Shown here in pieces: positions 8,591 to 17,644 of a stretch of 64,000 nucleotides of DNA (its first letter is position 1; the number at the start of each line of letters is the position of its first letter). The position numbers and the translations under genes are program-made. Under the pieces are notes generated by a model. The model was not told the origin of the DNA, did no database searches, and worked only from the letters and a program-made list of their open reading frames with translations. Origin of the DNA: an uncultured Flavobacteriaceae bacterium (GTDB lineage: Bacteria; Bacteroidota; Bacteroidia; Flavobacteriales; Flavobacteriaceae); NCBI GenBank assembly GCA_938011315.1, contig CALLUG010000012.1:1-64000 (forward strand), written 5' to 3'.

Positions 8591-8914
8591 TAATTTTAAA
8601 TAAAAACTGAGGCAAAATTACAACAATTATAGCTTTTTTAGTGCACATTCATTAAAATAAGTTAAACTTACATCCTATATGACTTAATGTGCCTTATAAA
8701 GATAAATTGAACCTATTTTTAATGAGATTAACACATTTTTCATTATAAAGATATCTTTTATTTTGGATTATATTTATTTTTTGTGTACGATAAACCATGT
8801 GGCATTTAACTAAGCTAGAGACTAAAAGCATTTTATTTACATATAATTAAAAAAAAAATTGTTACTTGTTGGCTCAAAACATAGTATTACAAATTTTATA
8901 AAAACATATTAAAA
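8591..8914. other. Divergent intergenic region
   Basis: This 324-base spacer separates the minus-strand polysaccharide operon from the plus-strand CMD-family gene and must hold both promoters. Apart from the candidate -7 box at 8613-8620 I see no palindromic operator, RNA gene or small ORF worth calling. The sequence is very AT-rich with poly-A and poly-T tracts. Confidence 0.5.
8613..8620 (-). promoter_or_regulatory. Candidate -7 box of the polysaccharide operon
   Basis: On the minus strand this reads TAATTTTG and fits the Bacteroidota -7 consensus TAnnTTTG. It would place the start of transcription about 15 bases upstream of the dehydrogenase ATG. No clear TTG -33 element is seen at the usual spacing, so the call is weak. 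Confidence 0.3.
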
Positions 8915-9517
8915 ATGGCATTAGTAACTCCATTATCTGCAGATCATGATTTAGAAACTAAAGAATTGGCAGAGTTCTTTAACGAAACACTTGGGTTTTG
9001 CCCTAATTCTGTTTTAACAATGCAGCGTCGTCCTGCTATAAGTAAAGCTTTTATTAACTTAAACAAAGCTGTCATGGCTAACGAAGGTCGTGTCACGTCT
9101 GCCTTAAAACGAATGATTGCTTGGGTAAGCAGCAACTCTACAGGTTGTCGTTATTGCCAAGCACACGCTATCCGTGCAGCAGAGCGTTACGGGGCAGAGC
9201 AAGAGCAGTTAGACAACATTTGGGACTACCGTACACATCCTGCTTTTTCTGAAGCAGAGCGTGCAGCTTTAGACTTTTCATTACAAGCTTCTATGGTACC
9301 AAATGGCGTTGATGCGGACATTAAAAAACGCTTATACGAGCATTGGGATGAAGGTGAAATTGTAGAAATGCTAGGCGTAATTTCATTATTTGGATACCTA
9401 AACCGATGGAACGATAGTATGGGAACCTCTATCGAAGAGGGTGCTGTAGAAAGTGGCGAAAAATATCTAGGTAAACACGGCTATAATGTTGGAAAGCACG
9501 ATGGTTCGCACTACTAA
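8915..9517 (+). CDS. Carboxymuconolactone decarboxylase / AhpD-like family protein
   Basis: The 200-residue helical protein carries the AhpD-type redox motif C78-R-Y-C81-Q-A-H84 in the carboxymuconolactone decarboxylase fold. Members with this CxxCxxH motif act as alkylhydroperoxidase-like thiol peroxidases or disulfide reductases in the cytosol. The length fits the two-segment peroxidase-related group. It is monocistronic between a divergent promoter region and a convergent terminator, so context adds little. True decarboxylase activity is unlikely because that subfamily lacks the Cys pair. Confidence 0.8.
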   Translation: MALVTPLSADHDLETKELAEFFNETLGFCPNSVLTMQRRPAISKAFINLNKAVMANEGRVTSALKRMIAWVSSNSTGCRYCQAHAIRAAERYGAEQEQLDNIWDYRTHPAFSEAERAALDFSLQASMVPNGVDADIKKRLYEHWDEGEIVEMLGVISLFGYLNRWNDSMGTSIEEGAVESGEKYLGKHGYNVGKHDGSHY

Positions 9518-9549
9518 AACCTTGCATTGTGTGTAAAAACTAACTTACA

Positions 9550-9600
9550 TAAAAACGCTTCATATTTAATTTTTATTAAGGCAATAATGGAGCGTTTTTA
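9550..9600. terminator. Bidirectional terminator hairpin between convergent genes
   Basis: Arms taaaaacgct (9550-9559) and agcgttttta (9591-9600) are exact reverse complements, flanked by A and T runs on the two sides. They lie between the end of the CMD-family gene and the end of the DUF5686 gene on the opposite strand. The 31-base loop is long, but its AT-rich interior could fold further. Confidence 0.55.
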
Positions 9601-9602
9601 TA

Positions 9603-12107
9603 TTAAAAATTAAAGCCAAAGGTACCTGTAACTCCAAAACGTCTTGCCCCAGGGTTATCTAGGAAGTTTCCTCTAAAATTGAAATCTAATCTAAAAATTT
9701 TAAAGATATTACCAATACCAAAACCGTATTCGTAATAAATTTCGTCATCGGGTGCTTGCAAAACAATGCTATTAGGGTTTGACGTTGTGTTTAAGGCAAT
9801 ATTCCCATCAGAAATTTCACCCCAAACGCCTCTTACACTAACAATTTCTCTTAAGTTAAGTTTTCGTAAAAAAGGAATTCTAGAAAAGATACGACCATTA
9901 AAATTGTGTTCAATATGCAATGAAGTATAGGTGTCTGTAACAAATTCGTAAAAATCGAGTTGAGAAAACGTGTTATATATCGAGAACAACGATTGGTTTC
10001 CAGGAACCACACTAAGCAAACTCAAGGCGACATCGCCAAAGGTTTTGCCTGCTTCTAAAGATGTGGTTAATCGACCAAAACCACCCAATTGCCATGGTTT
10101 TATATACGAAAATTGTACTTTGGTAAAATTAAAATCGCTATTAAAAATAGTTTTATCGCCACGACTTACTTGTGCAAAAATTCTTGAAAACCCATCGTTG
10201 GCATTCAAACGTTCTACACCATAACCCGTTGTTTTTCGCTCTGGAAAGTAAAATAATGATACTGTCGCTTCAAATTGTTTTACTTCTGAAGAAATTCCTG
10301 TTGGGGCATCGAGATCATTGTAATCTAAACTAAATGTTGGAGATGCCGACGCCAAGGTACGGTAACTTCCTCCTAACCTAAATACAAGGTTACGTAAAGG
10401 CTCAACCTCTACAGCAAACGTAGATAAATTAATATTGGTTAATCTATCGTTAGACCCTGTATTAACAATTGAAGACGATGCCAAGTTACGTCCCAATACA
10501 TCTGTCGAGGTTGTAAGGCTAGCACCTATTTGCTCCACATCTCTTCGATTTCCGCCAGAGATAATAAGTCTGCTTTTTTTGTCTAGCAACCATTTTCCTG
10601 AAATACCGTACTTAAATTTGTTGTCCCTAAATCCGTAAGCCGTAAAACCCTCTACTCGCCACAAATCGTTAGGGCTAAAATAGGTTCGTGCTCCTATGCG
10701 TAAGCGAGAGCCCTCGACCTCATTAAACCCTACACTAGAAAACAAAGGGCCATAGTCTAAATTTAAACTTGGAAATTCTATATATCCAGAAGCCAAAATA
10801 CTTCCTAGACTATAAATTTGCTTAAACTTTTTGACCGTTCTAAGCGTATCTAACATTTTATAAACCCCTTTTTCGTCTTTGCTCAGCTTTTCTAACCTAT
10901 TGTTTTCCCAAAACGCATCATTTCTGTTATATACATCTTTATCAAACTCGTAAACTTGCTTATCGTAAAACTTGGGGTTTTCTAGTGGTTTGTCAAATTC
11001 ATAATTGTCGTAAAGTGTAGTTCGTTTTCCGTAAATACCGCGAGATTTTTCTTTTTTATTCAAGGCAAAATCAGAAAGCATATAATCGCGCTTTATTAAA
11101 AATATAGAGTCGTTTAGCACCTCGTATTCTTGTTCTATATAAATTTCTTTTACCCAGTTAATATTTGCGCTTTTTGTGGCTTGAAGGTTAATTTCTTTTA
11201 TCGCATAAGTTGAGTCGTTAACCCAAAAATCACCTTTAAAAGTAAGTTCACTTTTTCGCCTAGGATAGTAAATAATATTGTAGCACCATTTATGGTCTAT
11301 ATAAGCACTGTCTGAAAGTATGTAGTTGTAGGTGTTAATGCCTGTTCGAGACAAAGGACTTACAAAACTTTTATCAAAAAACTTTAGGTAGTTGTCGTAA
11401 ATATTAAAGTCGTTATACAGGTCATCTATAAAGTCTATTATAACTTGGTTGTTACTAAATCCCGAGTTTTTGTTTCCTTTTACAACTTCTTTTTCTTTAT
11501 TTAGTAAGTTATCGCCGTAAACTTTTGATGCAGCTTCGTTAATAAACATTGGGAGATAGGTTTTTCCTGTAACGCTAGAGGTATCTACTTGATCAAACAC
11601 AAACTCCATACCTCTAAATAGGCGGCTTTTTATTAAGGCACTATCTATGGTATTAATATCAAACTCTACTTTTTCGTATTTGTCGTAGTTGTATTGTTTA
11701 AATTTTTTAAGTCCATTTTTTCGTTTATTTTTCCATATTTTCCTAAGAATATCAATGGCAGGATTGTTTTTTTTAGGTTGTTTTCCAGAAACGATAAAGA
11801 CTTGACCTAATTCTGAAACGTCTTCTTCTAAAGTGATTTTTAGATTATAATTTATTTTTTTTTCTAAAGTAATATCTAGTGTTTGGTAACCTACAAAACT
11901 AATGCTTATAGTATCCCAATTTTTGTTAGATTCTAAATAAAATTTTCCGTTTTCGTTTGTTGTTGTACCAGTAACAGAACCTTTAAAAACTACATTGGCA
12001 AATGCAATAGGCTCATTGTTTTTATCAAGCACATAGCCACTAATTTTTGTTTGAGAAAAAACAATGCTTGTTAATCCTAAACACAAGTAGAGTAATAGGT
12101 ATTTCAT
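9603..12107 (-). CDS. DUF5686 outer-membrane protein with carboxypeptidase-regulatory-like domain
   Basis: The 834-residue protein starts with a signal peptide (about residues 1-18, ending FSQ). A CarboxypepD_reg-like beta-sandwich follows (about 20-105: GYVLDKNNEPIAFANVVF, TTTNENGKFYL). The long DUF5686 region ends in an amphipathic beta-strand-rich part whose last residues are TGTFGFNF, a typical outer-membrane barrel C-terminus with terminal Phe. It is thus predicted to be an outer-membrane barrel with a periplasmic N-terminal domain. Its substrate is unknown. It lacks the plug domain of a TonB-dependent receptor. It is monocistronic. Confidence 0.83.
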   Translation of the reverse strand: MKYLLLYLCLGLTSIVFSQTKISGYVLDKNNEPIAFANVVFKGSVTGTTTNENGKFYLESNKNWDTISISFVGYQTLDITLEKKINYNLKITLEEDVSELGQVFIVSGKQPKKNNPAIDILRKIWKNKRKNGLKKFKQYNYDKYEKVEFDINTIDSALIKSRLFRGMEFVFDQVDTSSVTGKTYLPMFINEAASKVYGDNLLNKEKEVVKGNKNSGFSNNQVIIDFIDDLYNDFNIYDNYLKFFDKSFVSPLSRTGINTYNYILSDSAYIDHKWCYNIIYYPRRKSELTFKGDFWVNDSTYAIKEINLQATKSANINWVKEIYIEQEYEVLNDSIFLIKRDYMLSDFALNKKEKSRGIYGKRTTLYDNYEFDKPLENPKFYDKQVYEFDKDVYNRNDAFWENNRLEKLSKDEKGVYKMLDTLRTVKKFKQIYSLGSILASGYIEFPSLNLDYGPLFSSVGFNEVEGSRLRIGARTYFSPNDLWRVEGFTAYGFRDNKFKYGISGKWLLDKKSRLIISGGNRRDVEQIGASLTTSTDVLGRNLASSSIVNTGSNDRLTNINLSTFAVEVEPLRNLVFRLGGSYRTLASASPTFSLDYNDLDAPTGISSEVKQFEATVSLFYFPERKTTGYGVERLNANDGFSRIFAQVSRGDKTIFNSDFNFTKVQFSYIKPWQLGGFGRLTTSLEAGKTFGDVALSLLSVVPGNQSLFSIYNTFSQLDFYEFVTDTYTSLHIEHNFNGRIFSRIPFLRKLNLREIVSVRGVWGEISDGNIALNTTSNPNSIVLQAPDDEIYYEYGFGIGNIFKIFRLDFNFRGNFLDNPGARRFGVTGTFGFNF

Positions 12108-12141
12108 AGATTCAAAAAAATGTACATTTTACTGTTGTCAT

Positions 12142-12174
12142 AAAAAAACTTCATCAAAGCTTTGATGAAGTTTT
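12142..12174 (-). terminator. Perfect 30-bp palindrome terminator after pdhB
   Basis: Bases 12145-12159 and 12160-12174 are exact reverse complements (core cttcatcaaag/ctttgatgaag). On the minus strand the stem is followed by a run of seven T. It lies 25 bases after the pdhB stop and is a strong intrinsic terminator. Confidence 0.8.
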
Positions 12175-12198
12175 ATAACGTGCAAAAAAGGTTGTTTT

Positions 12199-13176
12199 TT
12201 ATGTGTACATTACTTTTTTAACAGCTTTTTTAACATCTTCGCTATTAGGTAGCCATTCTGCCAATAATACTGGCGAAAATGGAGCGGGGGTATCTGCTGT
12301 ATTAATTTTTATAATTGGTGCATCGAGGTAGTCAAAAGCTTGTGATTGTACTTGATAAGTAATTTCTGTAGCAACATTGCCAAAGGGCCATGCTTCTTCC
12401 AAAATAACTAAACGGTTTGTTTTCTTTACAGAGTTTAAAATGGCGTCATGATCCATAGGGCGCACGGTACGTAAGTCTATAATTTCGCAAGAGATTCCTT
12501 CTTTCTCTAAGTCGTCGGCAGCTTTATAGGCTTCTTTTATAATTTTTCCAAAAGAGACTATAGTAACATCTGTACCTTGCCTTTTAATATCTGCAACACC
12601 GATAGGAATAACGTAATCGCCTTCTGGCACTTCTGCTTTGTCGCCATACATTTGTTCGCTTTCCATAAAAATAACAGGATCGTCATCGCGTATAGCAGAT
12701 TTTAATAAGCCTTTGGCGTCATAACCGTTAGAGGGTACAATAACCTTAAGACCTGGTGTATTGGCATACCAACTTTCAAAAGCCTGAGAGTGTGTTGCAG
12801 CTAGCTGACCTGCCGAAGCTGTTGGGCCTCTAAATACAATAGGACATTTAAACTGCCCACCAGACATTTGCCTAATTTTGGCAGCATTATTTATAATTTG
12901 ATCAATTCCTACTAAAGAAAAATTGAATGTCATAAACTCTACAATAGGTCTATTACCTGTCATAGTAGATCCTACAGCAATACCTGCAAATCCTAATTCT
13001 GCAATTGGCGTGTCTATCACACGCTTAGCGCCAAACTCATCTAGCATACCTTTGGAAGCTTTATAGGCACCATTGTACTCTGCGACTTCTTCTCCCATTA
13101 AAAAGACGCTTTCATCTTTGCGCATTTCTTCACTCATCGCTTCACAAACTGCTTCTCTAAATTGAATTGTTCTCAT
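12199..13176 (-). CDS. pdhB: Pyruvate dehydrogenase E1 component, beta subunit
   Basis: The 325-residue protein has the transketolase pyrimidine-binding domain (MRTIQFREAVCEAMSEEM; MGEEVAEYNGAYKASKG) and the transketolase C-terminal domain (DLRTVRPMDHDAI; EEAWPFGNVATEI). This is the standard layout and length of the E1-beta of alpha-ketoacid dehydrogenase complexes. Together with the E1-alpha subunit, not in this window, it decarboxylates pyruvate using thiamine diphosphate. A branched-chain E1-beta is an alternative, but the sequence reads as the PdhB type. It is transcribed alone, divergently from etfBA, and ends at a strong terminator. Confidence 0.9.
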   Translation of the reverse strand: MRTIQFREAVCEAMSEEMRKDESVFLMGEEVAEYNGAYKASKGMLDEFGAKRVIDTPIAELGFAGIAVGSTMTGNRPIVEFMTFNFSLVGIDQIINNAAKIRQMSGGQFKCPIVFRGPTASAGQLAATHSQAFESWYANTPGLKVIVPSNGYDAKGLLKSAIRDDDPVIFMESEQMYGDKAEVPEGDYVIPIGVADIKRQGTDVTIVSFGKIIKEAYKAADDLEKEGISCEIIDLRTVRPMDHDAILNSVKKTNRLVILEEAWPFGNVATEITYQVQSQAFDYLDAPIIKINTADTPAPFSPVLLAEWLPNSEDVKKAVKKVMYT

Positions 13177-13214
13177 TAAATTTATCTATTTGTAAATTAC
13201 ATATTAACTAACAA

Positions 13215-13222
13215 CAAAAATA
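13215..13222 (-). promoter_or_regulatory. Candidate -7 box of pdhB
   Basis: On the minus strand this reads TATTTTTG and matches TAnnTTTG, 39 bases upstream of the pdhB start. No good -33 TTG is visible at normal spacing. Confidence 0.3.
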
Positions 13223-13269
13223 CTAATTATATTTACCTAATATACATAATAAAGGTGCATAATTTTATG

Positions 13270-13277
13270 TAACTTTG
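13270..13277 (+). promoter_or_regulatory. Candidate -7 box of etfBA
   Basis: TAACTTTG matches the Bacteroidota consensus TAnnTTTG on the plus strand. It predicts a leader of about 95 bases before etfB. A small inverted repeat (agtgct/agcact, near 13313-13335) lies within that leader. Confidence 0.4.
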
Positions 13278-13378
13278 CAGTCTTAAAAAAATCATTTTTT
13301 TTAGTTTTAAATCAGTGCTTTTTATTTATAGCACTTTTAAGATTGTTTTTCTAAAAAAGAACCTTGTAAAAAGATTAA

Positions 13379-14128
13379 ATGATGAACATATTAGTATGCA
13401 TAAGCCATGTTCCTGATACGACTTCAAAAATTAATTTTTCTGAAGACAACACAAAATTTAACACCACTGGAGTACAGTTTGTTATAAACCCTAACGATGA
13501 GTTTGGCTTAACAAGAGCCATGTGGTTTAAAGAAAAGCAAGGTGCAACGGTTCATGTTGTAAGTGTTGGAGGTCCAGAAACAGAACCCACCTTAAGAAAA
13601 GCATTGGCTATTGGAGCAGATAGTGCAATTCGTGTTAACGCCGAGGCTACAGACGGTCTTTTTGTAGCAAAACAACTTGCTAATATTGTTAATAATGCTA
13701 GTTACGACTTGATTATTGCTGGCCGAGAATCTATAGATTATAATGGAGGAATGGTACCGGGTATGGTTGCCGCATTAACAACAACAAACTTTGTTAACAC
13801 TTGCATTAACCTAGAAATAGATGGTGAAAATGTAACTGCTACAAGAGAAATGGATGGCGGAAAAGAAACTGTAACAACCAAGCTACCTCTAGTTATTGGA
13901 GGACAAAAAGGTCTAGTAGAAGAAAGTGATTTGCGTATCCCTAATATGCGCGGTATTATGATGGCTAGAAAAAAGCCATTAACAGTTGTCGATGCTATTG
14001 CTACAGATACTCAAACCAAAACAATTACTTTTGAAAAACCCGCAGAAAAAAGTGCAGTAAAATTAATAGATGCCAACCATATTGACGAGTTAATAGACTT
14101 ACTTCACAACGAAGCTAAAGTTATTTAA
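13379..14128 (+). CDS. etfB: Electron transfer flavoprotein subunit beta
   Basis: The 249-residue protein has the EtfB beginning NILVCISHVPDTTSKI and the AMP-binding region. The ETF-beta signature is around GGMVPGMVAALTTTNFVNTCINLEIDG. EtfB pairs with EtfA to pass electrons from acyl-CoA dehydrogenases to the quinone pool. Two adjacent ATG codons (13379 and 13382) are possible starts; the second gives the usual family N-terminus MNILV. The alpha subunit follows after 14 bases in the same operon. Confidence 0.93.
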   Translation: MMNILVCISHVPDTTSKINFSEDNTKFNTTGVQFVINPNDEFGLTRAMWFKEKQGATVHVVSVGGPETEPTLRKALAIGADSAIRVNAEATDGLFVAKQLANIVNNASYDLIIAGRESIDYNGGMVPGMVAALTTTNFVNTCINLEIDGENVTATREMDGGKETVTTKLPLVIGGQKGLVEESDLRIPNMRGIMMARKKPLTVVDAIATDTQTKTITFEKPAEKSAVKLIDANHIDELIDLLHNEAKVI

Positions 14129-14142
14129 AAAAACATAATATT

Positions 14143-15111
14143 ATGTCCGTTTTAGTATATACAGAATCAGAACAAGGTACTTTTAAGAAAGTAGCTTTAG
14201 AAGTGGCTTCTTACGCAAAAGCAGTGGCTTCTAAAATAGGAACAACAGTTACTGCTGTTAGTATTAATACAGAAAATACCACAGCATTGGCTAATTATGG
14301 TGTAGATAAGGTTTTAAATATCACCAATACAGAATTAAGCAACTTTAATGCAAAAGCTTACGCTAGTGTGTTACAACAAGCTGCAGAGCAAGAAAATGCT
14401 ACTGTTGTTATTTTAAGCTCTAGCGCAAATAGTAAGTATATATCACCTTTACTTACTGTAGGCTTAAATGCTGGTTTTGTGTCTAATGTTGTTGAGGTAC
14501 CTTCTAGCATAACACCATTTAAGGTAAAGCGCACTGTGTTTACCAATAAGGCTTTTGGCCATACCGAAATTACATCTGACATAAAAATAATAGGGCTTTC
14601 CAACAATGCTTTTGGATTGGTAGAATGTCCTGCAAGTGCTACAACTGAAGTGTTTTCTCCAAACTTAAAAGACAGCGATTTTAATATTAATATTACAGCT
14701 GTAGATAAAGCAACAGATACAGTCACTATAGCAGATGCTGAGGTTGTTGTATCTGGAGGACGAGGATTAAAAGGACCCGAACATTGGGGGATGATAGAAG
14801 AATTAGCTAGTGTTTTAGGAGCTGCAACGGCTTGTTCTAAACCCGTATCTGATTTAGGTTGGAGACCTCATAGCGAACATGTGGGGCAAACAGGAAAACC
14901 CGTGGCCTCAAACCTATATATCGCTATCGGAATTTCTGGAGCAATACAACACTTAGCAGGCATTAACGCTTCTAAAGTAAAAGTTGTGGTCAATACAGAC
15001 CCAGAAGCACCTTTTTTTAAAGCAGCAGATTACGGTATTGTAGGAGATGCCTTTGAGGTTGTACCAAAATTAATAGAAAAGCTAAAAGCGTTTAAAGCTC
15101 AAAATGCTTAA
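14143..15111 (+). CDS. etfA: Electron transfer flavoprotein subunit alpha
   Basis: The 322-residue protein has the EtfA N-terminal adenine-nucleotide-hydrolase-like domain and a C-terminal FAD-binding domain. The signature runs from SGGRGLKGPEHWGMIEEL to GQTGKPVASNLYIAIGISG, followed by NTDPEAPFFKAADYGIVGD. It forms the FAD-containing heterodimer with EtfB. The gene is complete with the usual length and immediately follows etfB. Confidence 0.94.
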   Translation: MSVLVYTESEQGTFKKVALEVASYAKAVASKIGTTVTAVSINTENTTALANYGVDKVLNITNTELSNFNAKAYASVLQQAAEQENATVVILSSSANSKYISPLLTVGLNAGFVSNVVEVPSSITPFKVKRTVFTNKAFGHTEITSDIKIIGLSNNAFGLVECPASATTEVFSPNLKDSDFNINITAVDKATDTVTIADAEVVVSGGRGLKGPEHWGMIEELASVLGAATACSKPVSDLGWRPHSEHVGQTGKPVASNLYIAIGISGAIQHLAGINASKVKVVVNTDPEAPFFKAADYGIVGDAFEVVPKLIEKLKAFKAQNA

Positions 15112-15177
15112 AAAAAGTAGTACACTAATTTTAAAAATTCATAAATTTACCTAAGCCTTAGTCTTAGCTACTTTTTT
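15111..15177 (+). terminator. Possible hairpin between etfA and the nuclease-like gene
   Basis: Arms aaaaaagtag (15111-15120) and ctactttttt (15168-15177) are exact reverse complements; the second ends in a T-run. The loop is long (47 bases) with smaller internal repeats (ctaag/cttag). It may attenuate rather than end transcription, as the next gene starts 7 bases later. Confidence 0.35.
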
Positions 15178-15183
15178 CAATAA

Positions 15184-15798
15184 ATGATGAGTTTAGTTCG
15201 CCTTAACATAAAAGGAATTTCTTATAGCCAAACCCAAAATGGAGCTTATGCGTTAATACTAAACGAAGTTGATGGGCATAGAAAATTACCTATTGTTATT
15301 GGGGCTTTTGAAGCACAGTCTATAGCCATTGCGCTAGAGAAAGAAATAACACCACCGAGACCACTAACTCACGATTTATTCAAAAATTTTTCAGACCGTT
15401 TTTATATTACGGTTAAGCAAGTTATTATACATAAGCTTGTCGATGGGGTGTTTTACTCAAGTTTAATTTGTGAACGTGATGGTGTTGAAGAACTAATTGA
15501 TGCTCGCACAAGCGATGCTATAGCCATAGCCTTACGCTTTAAGGCACCTATATTTACCTATAAAGACATTCTTAATAATGCTGGAATTTACTTAAAAATA
15601 AATCCAAAAGAGGACGATAAAGACGCATTACTGTCTAACGACATATCCAGTCAAGAAGTAAAAAATCATGCTGATGAAAACCACAGTAGTTTTAAGCAAA
15701 AATCTATAGAAGAACTCCAAAACATGCTTAAAGAAGCTGTAGCAAAAGAAGATTATGAAGCCGCAGCTAAGCTTAGAGATGAAATTTCTAAACGCTAA
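15184..15798 (+). CDS. Bifunctional nuclease family (DUF151) protein with UVR motif
   Basis: The 204-residue protein has an N-terminal BFN/DUF151 domain (about 1-130; GAYALILNEVDGHRKLPIVIGAFEAQSIAIALE, then DARTSDAIAIALRFKAPIF). A C-terminal UvrB/UvrC motif follows (about 172-204; SIEELQNMLKEAVAKEDYEAAAKLRDEI). BFN proteins have been reported to have nuclease activity on both RNA and DNA in some organisms. The UVR motif usually mediates protein contacts. It follows etfBA in the same direction. A second ATG at 15187 is an equally likely start. Confidence 0.85.
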   Translation: MMSLVRLNIKGISYSQTQNGAYALILNEVDGHRKLPIVIGAFEAQSIAIALEKEITPPRPLTHDLFKNFSDRFYITVKQVIIHKLVDGVFYSSLICERDGVEELIDARTSDAIAIALRFKAPIFTYKDILNNAGIYLKINPKEDDKDALLSNDISSQEVKNHADENHSSFKQKSIEELQNMLKEAVAKEDYEAAAKLRDEISKR

Positions 15799-15937
15799 TG
15801 AAATTTGAGTGCCTAACGGATAATAAAATTTTATTTCTTGTTTGAGTACTTATAGTTCAGTTATATTAAACTACACAATAAACTTGGCAAAACTTATTAA
15901 TACTACAATAGTATTTACACCAACAAAGTTACAAAGC

Positions 15938-17644
15938 TCAAACCTGCATTTTTGGAATAGCATTGATTAACGTTTTAGTATATTGCTTAGAAGGGTTATG
16001 ATATATCATGTCTGCCTCTCCTGCTTCTTCAATCTTACCATTATTCATAACAAGTAGTTGATCTGACATATATTTTACAACCGCCAAATCGTGTGAAATA
16101 AAAATATAAGTAAAACCAAAACTATCTTTCAATTCGTTTAACAAATTTAAAACCTGCGCTTGTACAGAAATATCTAAAGCCGAAACAGACTCATCGCAAA
16201 CAATTAATTTGGGTTGTAACGCAATTGTTCTGGCAATACCAATGCGTTGGCGTTGCCCTCCAGAAAACTCGTGCGGATAACGGTCAAAACAATCTTCGGG
16301 TAATCCAACTTGGGTTAAAAGAGTTATTGTTTTTTTACGTCGTTCTCGATTAGATTTGTAAAGTCGATGAACTATCATAGGTTCCATAATCGCTTTGCCT
16401 ACAGAAATTCTTGGGTTAAGCGATGCGTAAGGATCTTGAAATATAATTTGAATATCTTTTCTGAGTTTTCGTAACGCTGTTTTTTTTAAGTTAGTAATAT
16501 CTTTCCCTTTATATAATATGCGTCCTGCTGTTGCTTTGTTTAGTTGAAGTATGGCATTTCCTAAAGTAGATTTTCCGCAGCCAGACTCTCCTACTAATCC
16601 TAAGGTTTCGCCTTCGTATAGCTTAAAACTGACGTCGTTTACAGCTTTAAACGTATTTGGGGTTTTAAAAAAACCAGAGCGCGAAAAATACTCTTTTTCA
16701 AGATTATTAACCTCCAATAAAGGAGGTTTAGCGTATATTAATTGGTGTTGTTTGTCACGCTCGATCTTAGTTATTTTGGTACTTGGTATCGTATTATTAA
16801 TGTAATCGCTTACTGTTGGCAACTTTTTTAGACGATATTCCAAAGAAGGTTTGGAGTTAATTAGGCCTTTAGTATAGTCGTGTTTGGGCTTGTTAAACAC
16901 TGCTTTTACAGCTCCTTGCTCTACAATACTACCTTTGTACATTACTAAAACTCGGTTTGCAACTTCGGTAACTAATGCCAAATCGTGCGAGATAAAAATC
17001 ACGCTCATATTGTAAGTATGCTGTAACCCTTTTAGGAGTGTAATAATTTCTTTTTGAACCGTAACGTCTAGGGCTGTCGTGGGTTCGTCTGCAATCAAAA
17101 CCTTAGGCTTACAAGCAATAGCCATAGCAATCATAACTCGTTGTTTTTGACCTCCAGAAATTTCGTGCGGATATTTACGATAGGTAAGTTTTGGGTTTGC
17201 GAGTTTTACATCATTAAAAAGCGTATATACGTTTTGTTTTGCTTGTTTGCTTGTTAAAGAACTGTCATGTGTTTTTAAAATTTCTAAAACTTGATCGCCA
17301 CATCGCATAGAAGGGTTTAACGAACTCATGGGTTCTTGAAACACCATAGCAATTAATTTGCCTCTAATGGTTCTAATTACTTTTGAAGTTGCTTTTGCGA
17401 TGTCTAAATTTTCAAAAAGTATTGCTCCAGACATACGTGTGTTACTATTTTGTGCTAACAAGCCCATAATAGCTAGTGACGATACGGATTTCCCGCTGCC
17501 AGATTCTCCTACAATACCTAACGTTTCATTTTTAAACAACGAAAAAGAAATGCTATTAACAGCAAGGTGTTTTGCAAATGAAATGGATAGGTTTTTAACC
17601 TCTAGTACTGGTGTTTTTGGTAATTTGTGTACTGTGTTACACAT
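15938..17644 (-). CDS. Double ABC ATPase of dipeptide/oligopeptide transporters (DppD-DppF fusion)
   Basis: The 568-residue protein has two complete ABC nucleotide-binding domains in tandem. Walker A motifs are GESGSGKS (residues 46-53) and GESGCGKS (352-359); each is followed by an ABC signature (SGGQKQR; SGGQRQR) and Walker B. The arrangement matches YejF/GsiA-type fused ATPases of peptide or microcin importers. No matching permease or binding-protein gene is in this window, so it must work with membrane subunits encoded elsewhere. Its start overlaps the end of the exonuclease gene by 8 bases. Confidence 0.88.
   Translation of the reverse strand: MCNTVHKLPKTPVLEVKNLSISFAKHLAVNSISFSLFKNETLGIVGESGSGKSVSSLAIMGLLAQNSNTRMSGAILFENLDIAKATSKVIRTIRGKLIAMVFQEPMSSLNPSMRCGDQVLEILKTHDSSLTSKQAKQNVYTLFNDVKLANPKLTYRKYPHEISGGQKQRVMIAMAIACKPKVLIADEPTTALDVTVQKEIITLLKGLQHTYNMSVIFISHDLALVTEVANRVLVMYKGSIVEQGAVKAVFNKPKHDYTKGLINSKPSLEYRLKKLPTVSDYINNTIPSTKITKIERDKQHQLIYAKPPLLEVNNLEKEYFSRSGFFKTPNTFKAVNDVSFKLYEGETLGLVGESGCGKSTLGNAILQLNKATAGRILYKGKDITNLKKTALRKLRKDIQIIFQDPYASLNPRISVGKAIMEPMIVHRLYKSNRERRKKTITLLTQVGLPEDCFDRYPHEFSGGQRQRIGIARTIALQPKLIVCDESVSALDISVQAQVLNLLNELKDSFGFTYIFISHDLAVVKYMSDQLLVMNNGKIEEAGEADMIYHNPSKQYTKTLINAIPKMQV

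Noticed and set aside
14358-14726. 122-codon minus-strand ORF inside etfA
   Set aside because: It is antisense to the EtfA coding region, with no domain and no start context.
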